A stretch of DNA of 64,000 nucleotides from Balneolaceae bacterium (GTDB lineage: Bacteria; Bacteroidota; Rhodothermia; Balneolales; Balneolaceae), in assembly GCA_017795005.1 (NCBI GenBank), contig CP051242.1:2690976-2754975 (forward strand), given 5' to 3'. The notes beneath the pieces were generated by a model that made no database searches, was not told the DNA's origin, and saw only the letters and a list, made by a program, of their open reading frames with translations. Each line of letters starts with the position of its first letter. Positions within the stretch are counted from its first letter, which is position 1. The translations under genes were made by a program, and so were the position numbers. This document shows positions 17,902 to 27,189 of the stretch, in pieces.

Positions 17902-20775
17902 TTAATTCAGTTTACCCTTGAGGATAACTGTAAATCCATTTTCGTCTTCAAAGTTGAAATTTCCACCAATTCTTTGCGCTCGCATTTCCATGTTACGCAA
18001 ACCATGTCCGGTTTTCTTTGTTCCTTTCCCGGTATCTCCATTATCGTAAATTTTAAACTCATACTCTCCATTTTTTGATTCCATACTAACTTCAACTTCA
18101 TTTCCATTGGAGTATTTTGCAATATTATTTACTGCTTCCTTAAATATCAGATATAAATTCTCTTTAACTGATACCGGAAGTTTATTCTCCATTTTCAGTT
18201 CTTCAAAATCATAGCTAACCCTGAAATTCTTGGGTTCCAGAACATTGATTATATAATCCTGCATCCTGTCTGTGAGATCACCTAAGGTGTCATTACGGGC
18301 GTCTATTGACCATACTATATCGTCTAAACTCGTTACAACATGTCGACACTGTTTCCCAATCTGATTTAATGATTTTTTGAATTCCGGCTCTGCATGACTT
18401 GCCTGAAGGAAATCAGATTGCAGGGCTATTTCGGTAAGACTAGCACCCACATCGTCATGCAAATCACTTGCAATTCTAACTCTCATACGTTCTATATCTA
18501 CCATTTTCATAATTTGGTAATTACGATAGAAGAGTGAAATGATACCAACAATCACAATAACAACTATAGCCAAAAACCACCAAGTCATCCAGAATGGAGC
18601 GTTTACTTTAAACCTCATTGTAGCAACTTCTTCACTCCATATTCCATTCGAATTTCTTGCATGTACTCTGAACGCATAATCTCCGGGAGGTAAAGAAGGG
18701 TATCTTACACTTCTTGCAGTTGTTTGTTGCCACCCGGGATCAATTCCACCATTCATTCTATACTCATAAATCACCTGATTTGGAGCAGTAAAGTTTAAAC
18801 CGGCATAGGTTATTTCTATATAATTTCTGTTGTGTGATAACTCAAACCCTCCCTTATAAAAATGATTTCCTGCTGCATTAAAATCAGTAATATGAACCTT
18901 AGGTGGCACCTGATTACCGTAATAAGCTTCTGGATTGAAGTGGCTAACACCCTCAACACTTCCAAACCAAAAATGACCTTCTTTATCCTCATAAACAGCC
19001 CCAAGGTTCATTTCATCAGAGATTAGCCCTTGCTCTCTGCTTAATGTTTGAATTGCTCTTTCTTTTTCAGACGTGTCTTCACTGTATAAAAGTTGAATAT
19101 CTATCCTTGCGATACCTTTATTTGTTCCAACCCAGAAAAATCCATTTCTATCCTGAGATATAAAGTAACAAACGCGACCAGGTAAGCCATCATCCAGAGT
19201 AATATCTATAAACCGAACGCCATCAAACCAAGCGATACCTCCAAAAGTGGATATCCATATTGTCCCACTTTGATCTTTCATAATAGACATTACCTGAACA
19301 TTTGGTATTCCCTCTTGAATTGAGAAATTCTCAATTCCATCGTCTGATATTTTTGAAACACCACCGTACGTCGCTACCCAGATATTTCCGTCATTATCTT
19401 CAATAGAGCGTCTTGTATTATTACTTGCCAGTCCCTGTTCTTCGGTAATATTAACATAGCCACCATCAGAAAATTTAATAACTCCATCATCTTCAGTACT
19501 GACCCAATAATCACCGGATGAGTCTTCCATTATATGTCGGATTTTCCTGAATGGGAATTCATCTTCATCTAATATATTTACTTTGCCATCTTTTAGATAG
19601 GCTAAGCCATCTCTCATTCCAATCCAAAAACGGTTTTTTGAGTCATTAGTTATATAATAAATACGATCATCAGGAAGCCCGTTTTCTGTATTCAAGTAAT
19701 TGAAAGAATTGTCCTCCAATGACATCATTCCACCCCCAAAAGTAGAAATCCAAAGTTTACCATCTTCGTCTTCTGCGATCGAAGTTACCAGGTCATTGGA
19801 AAGTCCTGATTCTGTACTGTAATTCTGGAAATAATCTCCTAAAAAAAGACTAACACCTCCACCATATGTGCCAAACCAAATATTTTTCTCTCTGTCAATT
19901 AAAGAAGACTGTATGATATTATTAGACAACCCCTGTTCGAGGAAATAATTTTTAAAATTTCCATCCTTTAATTGACTAAGTCCGTTTTCTGTACCAACCC
20001 AAATTGATCCATCTTCAGCAATAGAAATATTCAGCGTTTTAGGATCGCTAATACCTTCTCTAATTCCATAATTCTGAAAAGTGTTTCCATCAAATTTAGA
20101 TATACCATTTCTCGTTGCAATCCAGATATTTCTGTTTGTGTCGATTTTCACATCTCTGGTTCTGTTTTCTGGTAATCCATCATCAACAGTAAAGTTCCTC
20201 AAATTACCGTTTGAAAGTCTTGTCAGTCCTCCCCTGGTAGCAAACCATAAATCACCATTTTCAGATTCTGCAATCGCTCTAATCTGGTTACTCAAAAGAC
20301 CTTGTGAGGTAGAATATAATACCAGTTCATTTTCACTGATATAATGCCAGACACCGTTTCCATCAGTTCCAAACCATAAGTGACCATTTTCATCTTCATG
20401 AATACTTGTTACTTCGCTATTTTGCAATGCATTTAAGTCTTCAGAATAATAAATACTATCTCCTTCCATATAATTAACTCCTGAAGAAGTCCCAATCCAG
20501 AGTCTACCATTTTCTGACTGATGCAACGAAAGTATTTTGTTATGATTTAAACCACTTTCTTCAAAGAAATGATCAAAATCAATCCCATCGAAACGATTTA
20601 ACCCAAAGCCTGTTGCAAACCATAAATATCCATCATCATCTTGAAGAACATCATAAACTACTGATTCACTTAGTCCATTCTGAATAGAATATGTTCTGAA
20701 AGGATAAGTTTGAGAAACCACACCCGGTATATATCCAAACAAAAACAGTAGAAGTAAAAAGAAAAATTTTTGCAT
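17902..20775 (-). CDS. Hybrid-length sensor histidine kinase with beta-propeller sensor (Reg_prop/Y_Y_Y/HisKA_3)
   Basis: This membrane sensor has about 957 residues. After a signal peptide, some 14 short repeats of the form DxxGxLWxGTxxGLxxL build two seven-bladed propellers in the periplasm (about 25-625). A Y_Y_Y beta-sandwich follows at about 645-720, then one transmembrane helix at 730-752. The cytoplasmic part is a HisKA_3 dimerisation domain with His773 in SDLHDDVGASL and an ATPase domain with N-box KEAVNNIAKYS and G-box GHGLRNM. There is no receiver or AraC domain, so it signals to the NarL regulator encoded 14 bp downstream. In Bacteroidota this layout often senses polysaccharide fragments, though no polysaccharide locus is adjacent. 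The ATG at 20775 is preferred to a TTG six codons upstream. Confidence 0.92.
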   Translation of the reverse strand: MQKFFFLLLLFLFGYIPGVVSQTYPFRTYSIQNGLSESVVYDVLQDDDGYLWFATGFGLNRFDGIDFDHFFEESGLNHNKILSLHQSENGRLWIGTSSGVNYMEGDSIYYSEDLNALQNSEVTSIHEDENGHLWFGTDGNGVWHYISENELVLYSTSQGLLSNQIRAIAESENGDLWFATRGGLTRLSNGNLRNFTVDDGLPENRTRDVKIDTNRNIWIATRNGISKFDGNTFQNYGIREGISDPKTLNISIAEDGSIWVGTENGLSQLKDGNFKNYFLEQGLSNNIIQSSLIDREKNIWFGTYGGGVSLFLGDYFQNYSTESGLSNDLVTSIAEDEDGKLWISTFGGGMMSLEDNSFNYLNTENGLPDDRIYYITNDSKNRFWIGMRDGLAYLKDGKVNILDEDEFPFRKIRHIMEDSSGDYWVSTEDDGVIKFSDGGYVNITEEQGLASNNTRRSIEDNDGNIWVATYGGVSKISDDGIENFSIQEGIPNVQVMSIMKDQSGTIWISTFGGIAWFDGVRFIDITLDDGLPGRVCYFISQDRNGFFWVGTNKGIARIDIQLLYSEDTSEKERAIQTLSREQGLISDEMNLGAVYEDKEGHFWFGSVEGVSHFNPEAYYGNQVPPKVHITDFNAAGNHFYKGGFELSHNRNYIEITYAGLNFTAPNQVIYEYRMNGGIDPGWQQTTARSVRYPSLPPGDYAFRVHARNSNGIWSEEVATMRFKVNAPFWMTWWFLAIVVIVIVGIISLFYRNYQIMKMVDIERMRVRIASDLHDDVGASLTEIALQSDFLQASHAEPEFKKSLNQIGKQCRHVVTSLDDIVWSIDARNDTLGDLTDRMQDYIINVLEPKNFRVSYDFEELKMENKLPVSVKENLYLIFKEAVNNIAKYSNGNEVEVSMESKNGEYEFKIYDNGDTGKGTKKTGHGLRNMEMRAQRIGGNFNFEDENGFTVILKGKLN

Positions 20776-20863
20776 GATCAGAATGTAACGCAAAATCTTA
20801 GAGAATAGTAGGATTCTGAGCTAAGCTTTATATTCTAATTACATTTTTCAAAAAGTAGTATGA

Positions 20864-21976
20864 ATGAGCGAAAAAAAGCATAGTAAAAAAAGTACCTCAC
20901 TTGATGTTGTTACGAAATCAGGTTCTTCTCCTGAAATTATTTCTCTTCTGCAACAAACAGTATTTGGCACAAAAGGAAAAGTAAGGTACAGGCAAAAACA
21001 TATTGCTGAAGGAATGAAACATCAACCTAATCTTGAGTTCATTCAAATTCAGAAAGGGAATAGAATTTTAGGTACAACCGGAGTGGTAAGTAGAATAACG
21101 TCAGGTCTCAATCATGAATTTAAAAGTTTATATGTACGATATCTTTCTGTGAATAACCCATTTCGGAAAAATCAGAAAAAAAGATTGGAGAAGTCATCTG
21201 TCAAAAAAAATCGTACAAGTAATACACTAAAGAAACTTATTGGTGACCAAATAACGAATCATTTTGAAAAACCTGTTTTCGACACCAATGAAAAGGCTTC
21301 TTTTTATGCCTTTGTTGAATCCGAAAATTATAATTCGAAAGAGCTCTGCATAAATATGGGATTCTATCCAACCCGAAAAATTAGCACGTTATTATTTAGC
21401 CGTTTTTCTCCTAACACTTCAAATGCCGTCTCTAAAAATACAGTAAATGAACAACCATTGATCAAAGATCAGTTAGCCTCATTTTATAATCAACACACAT
21501 ACTATTTTGAAGACCGGTTATTTGAATCAGGCTCTTATTACGTCAAAAAAAGAGGCGATCAGATTATTGCCGGAATACGATGTAAGCCTGTAAACTGGGA
21601 AATTGTAGAAGTTCCTGGATTTAGTGGTTTTCTGATGCAAAATGTACTGCCCTACCTCCCTTATACTAAAAGGTTGTTCAATCCCAAGAATCTGAATTTC
21701 CTTGGTTTTGATTATGCTTTTGGGAGTTCGAAAGACATTCTGGAACTCATGGAGCATTGTTGTGCAGTAACTGGTATTTATATGGGTATGTTCTGGGGTG
21801 ATATTGAAACTCCTTTAATCATGGATTTAAAACAATCGGGTAAGCTTGGGTTTATTCACACATTAAATGGAGATGTAACCGCCGAAGTAATGCAACGATT
21901 TATAAATCTATCAGATGCAGAAAAAGACACGCTTCTCTCAAAACCTGTTTTTGTTTCTGCACTGGATATGACCTAA
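20864..21976 (+). CDS. Uncharacterised protein with GNAT-like fold signals
   Basis: This 370-residue cytoplasmic protein is not firmly recognised. The first 20 residues are Lys/Ser-rich. Residues from about 55 to 85 (LEFIQIQKGNRILGTTGVVSR) and 148-180 (FYAFVESENYNSKELCINMGFYPTRKI) read like the beta-4/beta-5 and alpha-4 parts of a GCN5-type acetyltransferase, including the usual N-x-x-x-x-x-x-x-x-GF pattern. The second half (about 195-360) may hold a second, divergent GNAT-like unit with IIAGIRCKP. No catalytic residue can be named. It starts 88 bp from the divergent sensor kinase and precedes the broken oxidoreductase gene by 77 bp on the same strand. Confidence 0.6.
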   Translation: MSEKKHSKKSTSLDVVTKSGSSPEIISLLQQTVFGTKGKVRYRQKHIAEGMKHQPNLEFIQIQKGNRILGTTGVVSRITSGLNHEFKSLYVRYLSVNNPFRKNQKKRLEKSSVKKNRTSNTLKKLIGDQITNHFEKPVFDTNEKASFYAFVESENYNSKELCINMGFYPTRKISTLLFSRFSPNTSNAVSKNTVNEQPLIKDQLASFYNQHTYYFEDRLFESGSYYVKKRGDQIIAGIRCKPVNWEIVEVPGFSGFLMQNVLPYLPYTKRLFNPKNLNFLGFDYAFGSSKDILELMEHCCAVTGIYMGMFWGDIETPLIMDLKQSGKLGFIHTLNGDVTAEVMQRFINLSDAEKDTLLSKPVFVSALDMT

Positions 21977-22053
21977 GATTTCAACTTTTTGCAAAAAGTT
22001 TTGGTTCTGATGATCATATTATTTCGTAAATCAAAACTTCCTCATCTTTTATC

Positions 22054-23149
22054 ATGACGAAAAACGTTTCCCGCAAAGAGTTTTTAAGAAAAGCAGGAAT
22101 TACACTTACCGGTCTGCCTGCTCTGGCCTCATTTGGCTTTCCTAATATCATCCTTCCAAAAAAGAAAGATAAAATCGGTGTAGCTTTGGTCGGATTGGGA
22201 AGATATAGTAACGGTCGTCTGGCTCCCGGACTTCAATTAACAGAACATTGCGAACTAAAAGGTATTGTGACCGGAACTCCAAGTAAAATCCCTGTTTGGC
22301 AGGAACGCTATAACATTCCTGATAACAATGTATATAATTACGAGACTATGCATGAAATCGCCAATAATGATGATATTGATGTTGTTTATATCGTCTTACC
22401 TACCGGACTTCATGCTAAATATTCCATCATTGGCGCAGAAGCTGGTAAAAATGTCTGGTGTGAAAAAAACAGTCGAAGACTGTCAGGCAATAATTGATGC
22501 CGCTTCTAAAAATAACGTATTTCTTTCTATTGGATATCGGTTACAGCACGAACCTAATAATCAGAAAGTCATAGAATACACCCGGAATAAAACATATGGA
22601 GAGATCCAGGAAGTTAAAACCGGGGCTGGTTATAATGGAAGGCATGGTGAAGGAAACTGGAGAAGAAGTGCAGAACTAGGTGGTGGAGCACTATATGATA
22701 TGGGAGTCTATCCGGTTAATGCTGCCCGTTATGCTACACAAATGGAACCAATTCGTGTTCGAGGCAGACAATGGTCGGAACGATCAGATATGTATAATGA
22801 GGTGGATGAATTTTCAGAATTTGAAATGGAGTTTCCGGGGGGAGTAATTGCTAAGGGAGAAACAGCGTTTGGAAAGTCCAGTAATTACCTTGAAGTAACA
22901 GCCAGCAAAGGCTGGTATCGCCTAAGACCCTTTCAAATTTATTCCGGAGTTCGTGGAGAAACCAGCGATGGGACTCAGCTCCCTGCTGATCCAAAACATC
23001 AGCAAGCCCGCCAAATGGATAATGATGCACTTGCGATAAAAGAAGGAAATGCACCAATTGCACCCGGGGAAGATGGACTAAAAGATATCCGAATTATCCA
23101 GGCGATTATGGAGTCCTCCAAGAAAGATGGTTCCTGGATAGAATTATAG
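22054..23149 (+). pseudogene. Gfo/Idh/MocA-family oxidoreductase, frameshifted at the EKP motif
   Basis: Two reading frames join to give one sugar-dehydrogenase-like protein of about 365 residues. The first (22054-22497) holds an export-type N-terminus (SRKEFLRKAG), the Rossmann motif VALVGLGRYSNG and ends its homology at NVWCEK. The second resumes at TVEDCQAIIDAASKNN and runs to 23149 with the C-terminal GGGALYDMGVYPVNAARYAT domain. The intact paralogue at 58930-60048 has CEKPMAVSVEES at this point. Comparison shows 11 bases missing near 22465-22470, removing the Pro-Met-Ala after the catalytic Lys. The flanks are A-rich. The rest of both halves is well conserved, so the lesion is recent or the gap is an assembly error. 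Confidence 0.85.
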
Positions 23150-23160
23150 TTATTTAGAAA

Positions 23161-23268
23161 GTCATCCTGAGGCCAGTCCGCCGTACAAGTACTTTGGCAG
23201 GTGGAATACCTCCGAAGGATCTACACAATTACTAAGCTTGCAGATTCTTCGCTTTCGCTCTGAACGAC
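23161..23268. repeat. Dispersed palindromic element with GTCAT-like ends
   Basis: It starts GTCATCCTGAG and ends CGCTCTGAACGAC, with inner GAAGGATCTACAC and GCAGATTCTTCGCT arms. Similar ends and the GATCCTTCGGAGGTAT segment recur elsewhere in this window (for example 52228-52250, reversed). It lies between the broken oxidoreductase and the rpoD terminator. Confidence 0.6.
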
Positions 23269-23271
23269 ATA

Positions 23272-23308
23272 TAAAACAAAAAAGCCTTGCTCAATTGAAC
23301 AAGGCTTT
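23272..23308 (-). terminator. Rho-independent terminator after rpoD
   Basis: AAGCCTTGCTCAA and TTGAACAAGGCTT form the stem with one G-T pair. The minus strand continues into a T-rich run. Confidence 0.85.
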
Positions 23309-23327
23309 TAATTTCTTAAGTATATTC

Positions 23328-24182
23328 TCACCCAAGATAGACTCTTAACGCTGCGCTTCTGTTATGATGTCGAAGCTTTCTAAGGGCTTTTTCTTTGATC
23401 TGACGTACACGTTCACGGGTAAGATCGAAACGTTCTCCGATTTCTTCCAGAGTAAGTGAATGTTCACGTCCGATTCCGAAATAAAGACGAATTACTTCTG
23501 CTTCTCTTTTAGTCAGTTTAGAAAGAGCTCTTTCAATTTCCACTTTGAGAGACTCGCCCATTAATTCGAAATCAGGGTTTGGAATCTCCTCATTCTCAAG
23601 AACATCAAGAAGACGGTTGTCTTCGCCTTGTGCGAATGGAGCATCCATCGAAAGGTGACGACCTGATATCTTTAATGTATCAGCTACTTCACCCACAGTC
23701 ATCTCCAGACTTTCAGCTAATTCGTGTGCAGATGGTAGTCGCTCATATTCTTGCTCTAGTTTAGAAAGCTCTTTACCAATTTTGTTAAGAGCCCCTACCC
23801 TGTTAAGCGGTAGTCGTACAATACGGCTTTGCTCTGCCAGTGCTTGTAAAATAGACTGACGAATCCACCATACTGCATATGAGATAAACTTAAATCCACG
23901 GGTCTCATCAAAACGTTTAGCTGCTTTAATCAAACCTAGGTTACCTTCGTTAATCAAATCACCTAATGAAAGACCTTGATTTTGGTACTGTTTTGCTACA
24001 GAAACTACAAAACGAAGGTTTGCTTTAGTCAGGTCTTCAAGTGCGCGCTGACTTCCTTTTTGAATCTCTTTGGCCAGACGAACTTCATCATCCGGTGTAA
24101 TTAATTTCTCTTTACCAATTTCGTGTAGATACCGATCTAACGATTCCGACTCACGAGTCGATATTCCTGAACTTTTTGCCAC
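23328..24182 (-). CDS. rpoD: Primary RNA polymerase sigma factor (RpoD/SigA)
   Basis: This 284-residue housekeeping sigma factor has the short form usual in the Bacteroidota group, lacking the long region 1.1 of proteobacterial RpoD. Region 1.2 begins [15 protein letters not shown]. Region 2 holds [22 protein letters not shown]-like [17 protein letters not shown] and [13 protein letters not shown], which read the -10 element and melt DNA. Region 3 follows. Region 4 carries [28 protein letters not shown] for the -35 element. It is transcribed alone, with a 180-bp leader and a terminator. Confidence 0.97.
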   Translation of the reverse strand: MAKSSGISTRESESLDRYLHEIGKEKLITPDDEVRLAKEIQKGSQRALEDLTKANLRFVVSVAKQYQNQGLSLGDLINEGNLGLIKAAKRFDETRGFKFISYAVWWIRQSILQALAEQSRIVRLPLNRVGALNKIGKELSKLEQEYERLPSAHELAESLEMTVGEVADTLKISGRHLSMDAPFAQGEDNRLLDVLENEEIPNPDFELMGESLKVEIERALSKLTKREAEVIRLYFGIGREHSLTLEEIGERFDLTRERVRQIKEKALRKLRHHNRSAALRVYLG

Positions 24183-24362
24183 AATTAAATTATTTGGTGA
24201 AAATTATGTGCGGTAATTATGTGTGCAGGTATTTAATGTTAAGCTGAACGGTTGCAACCTGTTTTCGAAGCTTCTTTTCACGTCTGCACTCTTTCTGAAA
24301 ATTACAAGTGTTAAATATACGAATTTATAGATTTAATATTTTGATTTTCCTTCAATCAAAAA

Positions 24363-25529
24363 TTAATTCTTTCTCAAAAAAGAACTCGATTTAAAATCCT
24401 CTTCTATTTCAAAAAAATCTGCTGTAGAAGCAGCTATATCTGCAAAGCTATCTCTAATCCCCAGGTCTTCTGCGATAGCTTTCTCTTTTGGATATACCAA
24501 TAGCGGCACAAATTCTCTGGAATGGTCGGTGGAAGTTGAACAGGGATCATTACCATGATCTCCGGTAATTATAAGCAGATCATCATCCTTAACTTTTGAC
24601 AGGATAGTTGGTAAAGCTTCATCAAATTCTTTAAGGCTTCCTGCAAATCCATGTGGGTCCAAACGATGTCCAAATAATTGATCAGTATCGATCAGATTTA
24701 CAAACACAAAGGTGTTTTGGACTTCATCCATGACTCTGAGTAACGTCTGAATTCCTTCCTCGTTATTTTTGGTTCGCTCAAACTTTGAAAAACCTTTTTC
24801 AGCAAAAAGATCTATTACTTTACCAATTGAATAGGTTTGTATCCCAGAATCATACAGATTCTGAACTATATTATTTGACGGTGGAATCGCCGAAAAATCA
24901 TGCCGTTGATCCGATAATCTTTCAAAAGGATGTGTTCCCGTAAATGGACGAGCGATTACCCTTCCTACTTCGTGCTCATCCACGCAAATTTCTTTTCGGG
25001 CAAACTCGCACCATTCGTATAGCATTGAAACGGGAGTGACTTCTTCATGGGTTGCTACCTGAAATACACTATCGGCGGAAGTATATACAATCGGTTTTCC
25101 GGTTTTGAGATGTTCATCCCCGTAATCACGAATAACATCCGTTCCTGAATAAGGAAGATTACATAACACACCTTCAACACCAATTCCTTTGCAGAAATCG
25201 GAAATTAGCTTGTTTGGAAATCCATTAGGATAAGTAGGGAAAGGTTTATCCAGTTTAATTCCTGCGATTTCCCAGTGACCGGTAGTGGAGTCTTTACCAC
25301 CTGAGACTTCTCTCATTTTTCCAAAAGCGGCATTAGGACTTTCCTCACCAGGTACAGAAACTAATGGGATAATATTACCAATTCCCATTTTAGCAAGATT
25401 CGGAAGTTTTACTCCTGTCTCCTCCGAAACATGACCTAAGGTATTCATTCCCTCATCACCATAAAGATCAGCGTCTTCCTGGGCACCGACTCCAAGCCCA
25501 TCAATAATTATGAGGTAACAATTTGGCAT
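24363..25529 (-). CDS. deoB: Phosphopentomutase
   Basis: DeoB interconverts (deoxy)ribose 1-phosphate and 5-phosphate in nucleoside salvage, using two Mn ions and a phosphorylated Thr. This 388-residue protein fits the family length. The N-terminal metal region is IIDGLGVGAQEDADLYGDEG with NTLGH. The phospho-acceptor region is SGGKDSTTGHWEIAG. The C-terminal metal residues lie in NLIDTDQLFGHRLDPHGFAGSL and ITGDHGNDPCSTSTDHSRE. It belongs to the alkaline phosphatase superfamily. No other salvage gene is adjacent, and the gene has its own leader, so it is probably a single-gene transcript or is co-transcribed with the GAF protein upstream. Confidence 0.95.
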   Translation of the reverse strand: MPNCYLIIIDGLGVGAQEDADLYGDEGMNTLGHVSEETGVKLPNLAKMGIGNIIPLVSVPGEESPNAAFGKMREVSGGKDSTTGHWEIAGIKLDKPFPTYPNGFPNKLISDFCKGIGVEGVLCNLPYSGTDVIRDYGDEHLKTGKPIVYTSADSVFQVATHEEVTPVSMLYEWCEFARKEICVDEHEVGRVIARPFTGTHPFERLSDQRHDFSAIPPSNNIVQNLYDSGIQTYSIGKVIDLFAEKGFSKFERTKNNEEGIQTLLRVMDEVQNTFVFVNLIDTDQLFGHRLDPHGFAGSLKEFDEALPTILSKVKDDDLLIITGDHGNDPCSTSTDHSREFVPLLVYPKEKAIAEDLGIRDSFADIAASTADFFEIEEDFKSSSFLRKN

Positions 25530-25611
25530 TGGATTAATTTTTAAAGGCTTTCGTAATCATAAATTGACACACCCCTAAATCCCCTCTCAAAAGGGGACTT
25601 TTAATATTAAA

Positions 25612-27075
25612 TCAGGCTTCGAATAGTTCAAGCTCTTCATTTCGGACAACTTCACTAAGAGCTTGCTTAGCTTTAGTTAGCACTTGATATGAATTTGAAT
25701 CTTCCGGTGATAATTTTGTGAAACCGGCTTTGAAAGAGACATCTAATGTTTCTCCATTCGAAAGCTTCAGACCATGTGCCAGTTTTGTTTTTACACTCTC
25801 CATCCATTCTGTAACCGCTGACTCAGAATCACTTTGAATGATAAATCCATACACATAATCTGAATTGTACCCTATAAAACCTGGGATTCCATGAGCAGAT
25901 GGGTTTAGAAAAGTGACAAAATCTTTTTGAATTTTCTGAAGTTCCTCTAGTCTGTATTTAGTCCTTAAACTGGAAAGATCATGCGGAGAGGTAAGTCCAA
26001 ACCATGTGTATGTTCCTTTTCCCGAACGAATGCGATGCAATTCGTTATTCAAGGAAGTCTCCCATAATTCCGTCATTAATGCACCAAAGTTCTGGGTCAA
26101 AAGCTCTTCAGCCATTCCAGCTTTCTTAACAACAGACTGAATTGATAAAGAAGCAATTCTTGCCAAATTAGAGAGCTTGTGTTTTGTTGATTCTTTATAA
26201 GTCAATGGGTCGTTATCGTAGGTGACCACAACGGCCTGTCGCCGGTCATGAATCATAATCGGAATAGCAAAACTTGCTCCTTCTGTTCTTCTCTCCTTGC
26301 TTGATATCAACCGTGGGCTATTATTAAAGTGCATACTGAAAACCGGAGCACCCTTTTCTACTGCTTCATAGGCAACACTCTTCTCTTCCATTTGAAGTCC
26401 AAGTAACGGTACATTTTTTGCGAATTTGGAAGACATAACCAAATTCCAACTCTCCATACCTGGGCAAACAAGACAAGCGCCTCCATTTGGGAGGAACAGC
26501 TGCATTTCCTCCAACATCTTTGAAAGCAATTCTACTCTGTGCAAACGATAGTCTAGGGCATCCAAAGATTCTTCATACTCTTCCCATTCTTTTTGCTGTT
26601 CATGGAGATCTACAATTTCCAAATAGGTATCCAGAACATTTACTAACGCATTATTATAGGAATGTATCTGATCATTGATAGTTCTGATCTCTATTTCTTT
26701 TTCAGTTTCCAGAACGGTAATTGCAACTGTTTCACCCTTATTTATAAATGGAATTAACAACATATTCTTTGCATTCACGAAATCGAAATAATGTGCCAAT
26801 TTACCCTTTGACACATCTTCTCCAATCTTCAGCTGAGTAATTTCATTTATGTCTTTGAAATCATTTAAAAAATGATGTTCAAACGCTACCCGATCCTGAA
26901 ACATCACATTAGGTAAGTGTGTGCTGTTAGATTCCCAAACAAACTGTTGGCGTTGGTGATTCACCCAACACATATATGCCAGTTCAACACGTGTGGACGT
27001 TCTAAGCAAATGAACCAGATCAGCCATGATCTGTTTAAATTCCCGTAAAGCTTTTTCCTGTCTGTCGAGACTCAT
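25612..27075 (-). CDS. GAF-domain protein with degenerate GGDEF-like C-terminus
   Basis: This 487-residue cytoplasmic protein lacks a signal peptide. Residues from about 12 to 160 and 190 to 345 look like two GAF-type domains, separated by a Glu-rich coiled stretch (DLHEQQKEWEEYEESLDALD). The last 130 residues end in VSFKAGFTKLSPEDSNSYQVLTKAKQAL, which resembles the end of a GGDEF domain. No GGDEF motif is visible, so cyclase activity is unlikely. No effector or kinase domain is present. It may be a signalling scaffold or ligand sensor, but the function is not known. It lies 82 bp upstream of deoB on the same strand, and the gap holds a weak CCCCTCTCAAAAGGGG hairpin. Confidence 0.6.
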   Translation of the reverse strand: MSLDRQEKALREFKQIMADLVHLLRTSTRVELAYMCWVNHQRQQFVWESNSTHLPNVMFQDRVAFEHHFLNDFKDINEITQLKIGEDVSKGKLAHYFDFVNAKNMLLIPFINKGETVAITVLETEKEIEIRTINDQIHSYNNALVNVLDTYLEIVDLHEQQKEWEEYEESLDALDYRLHRVELLSKMLEEMQLFLPNGGACLVCPGMESWNLVMSSKFAKNVPLLGLQMEEKSVAYEAVEKGAPVFSMHFNNSPRLISSKERRTEGASFAIPIMIHDRRQAVVVTYDNDPLTYKESTKHKLSNLARIASLSIQSVVKKAGMAEELLTQNFGALMTELWETSLNNELHRIRSGKGTYTWFGLTSPHDLSSLRTKYRLEELQKIQKDFVTFLNPSAHGIPGFIGYNSDYVYGFIIQSDSESAVTEWMESVKTKLAHGLKLSNGETLDVSFKAGFTKLSPEDSNSYQVLTKAKQALSEVVRNEELELFEA

Positions 27076-27080
27076 CGTTA

Positions 27081-27177
27081 AATTTCAATGTTCAAATTTC
27101 AAATGCTAAACTAAACTCAATTCCTAAGGATGAATGTAATAAACATATATGACTTTGGAATTTTGAATTTGAAACTT
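27081..27177. repeat. AT-rich inverted repeat between pepF and the GAF gene
   Basis: The TTCAATGTTCAAATTTCAAAT-type left arm (27081-27104) and the TTTGGAATTTTGAATTTGAAA-type right arm (27154-27177) are imperfect complements. It resembles the palindrome at 8126-8190 in composition and probably folds downstream of the pepF stop. Confidence 0.4.
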
Positions 27178-27189
27178 GTTTGATTGTTG

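Noticed and set aside
22328-23149. Second half of the oxidoreductase as a separate gene
   Set aside because: The first part of that frame is out of frame with the real homology, and the useful part continues the upstream frame after a deletion. It is one broken gene.
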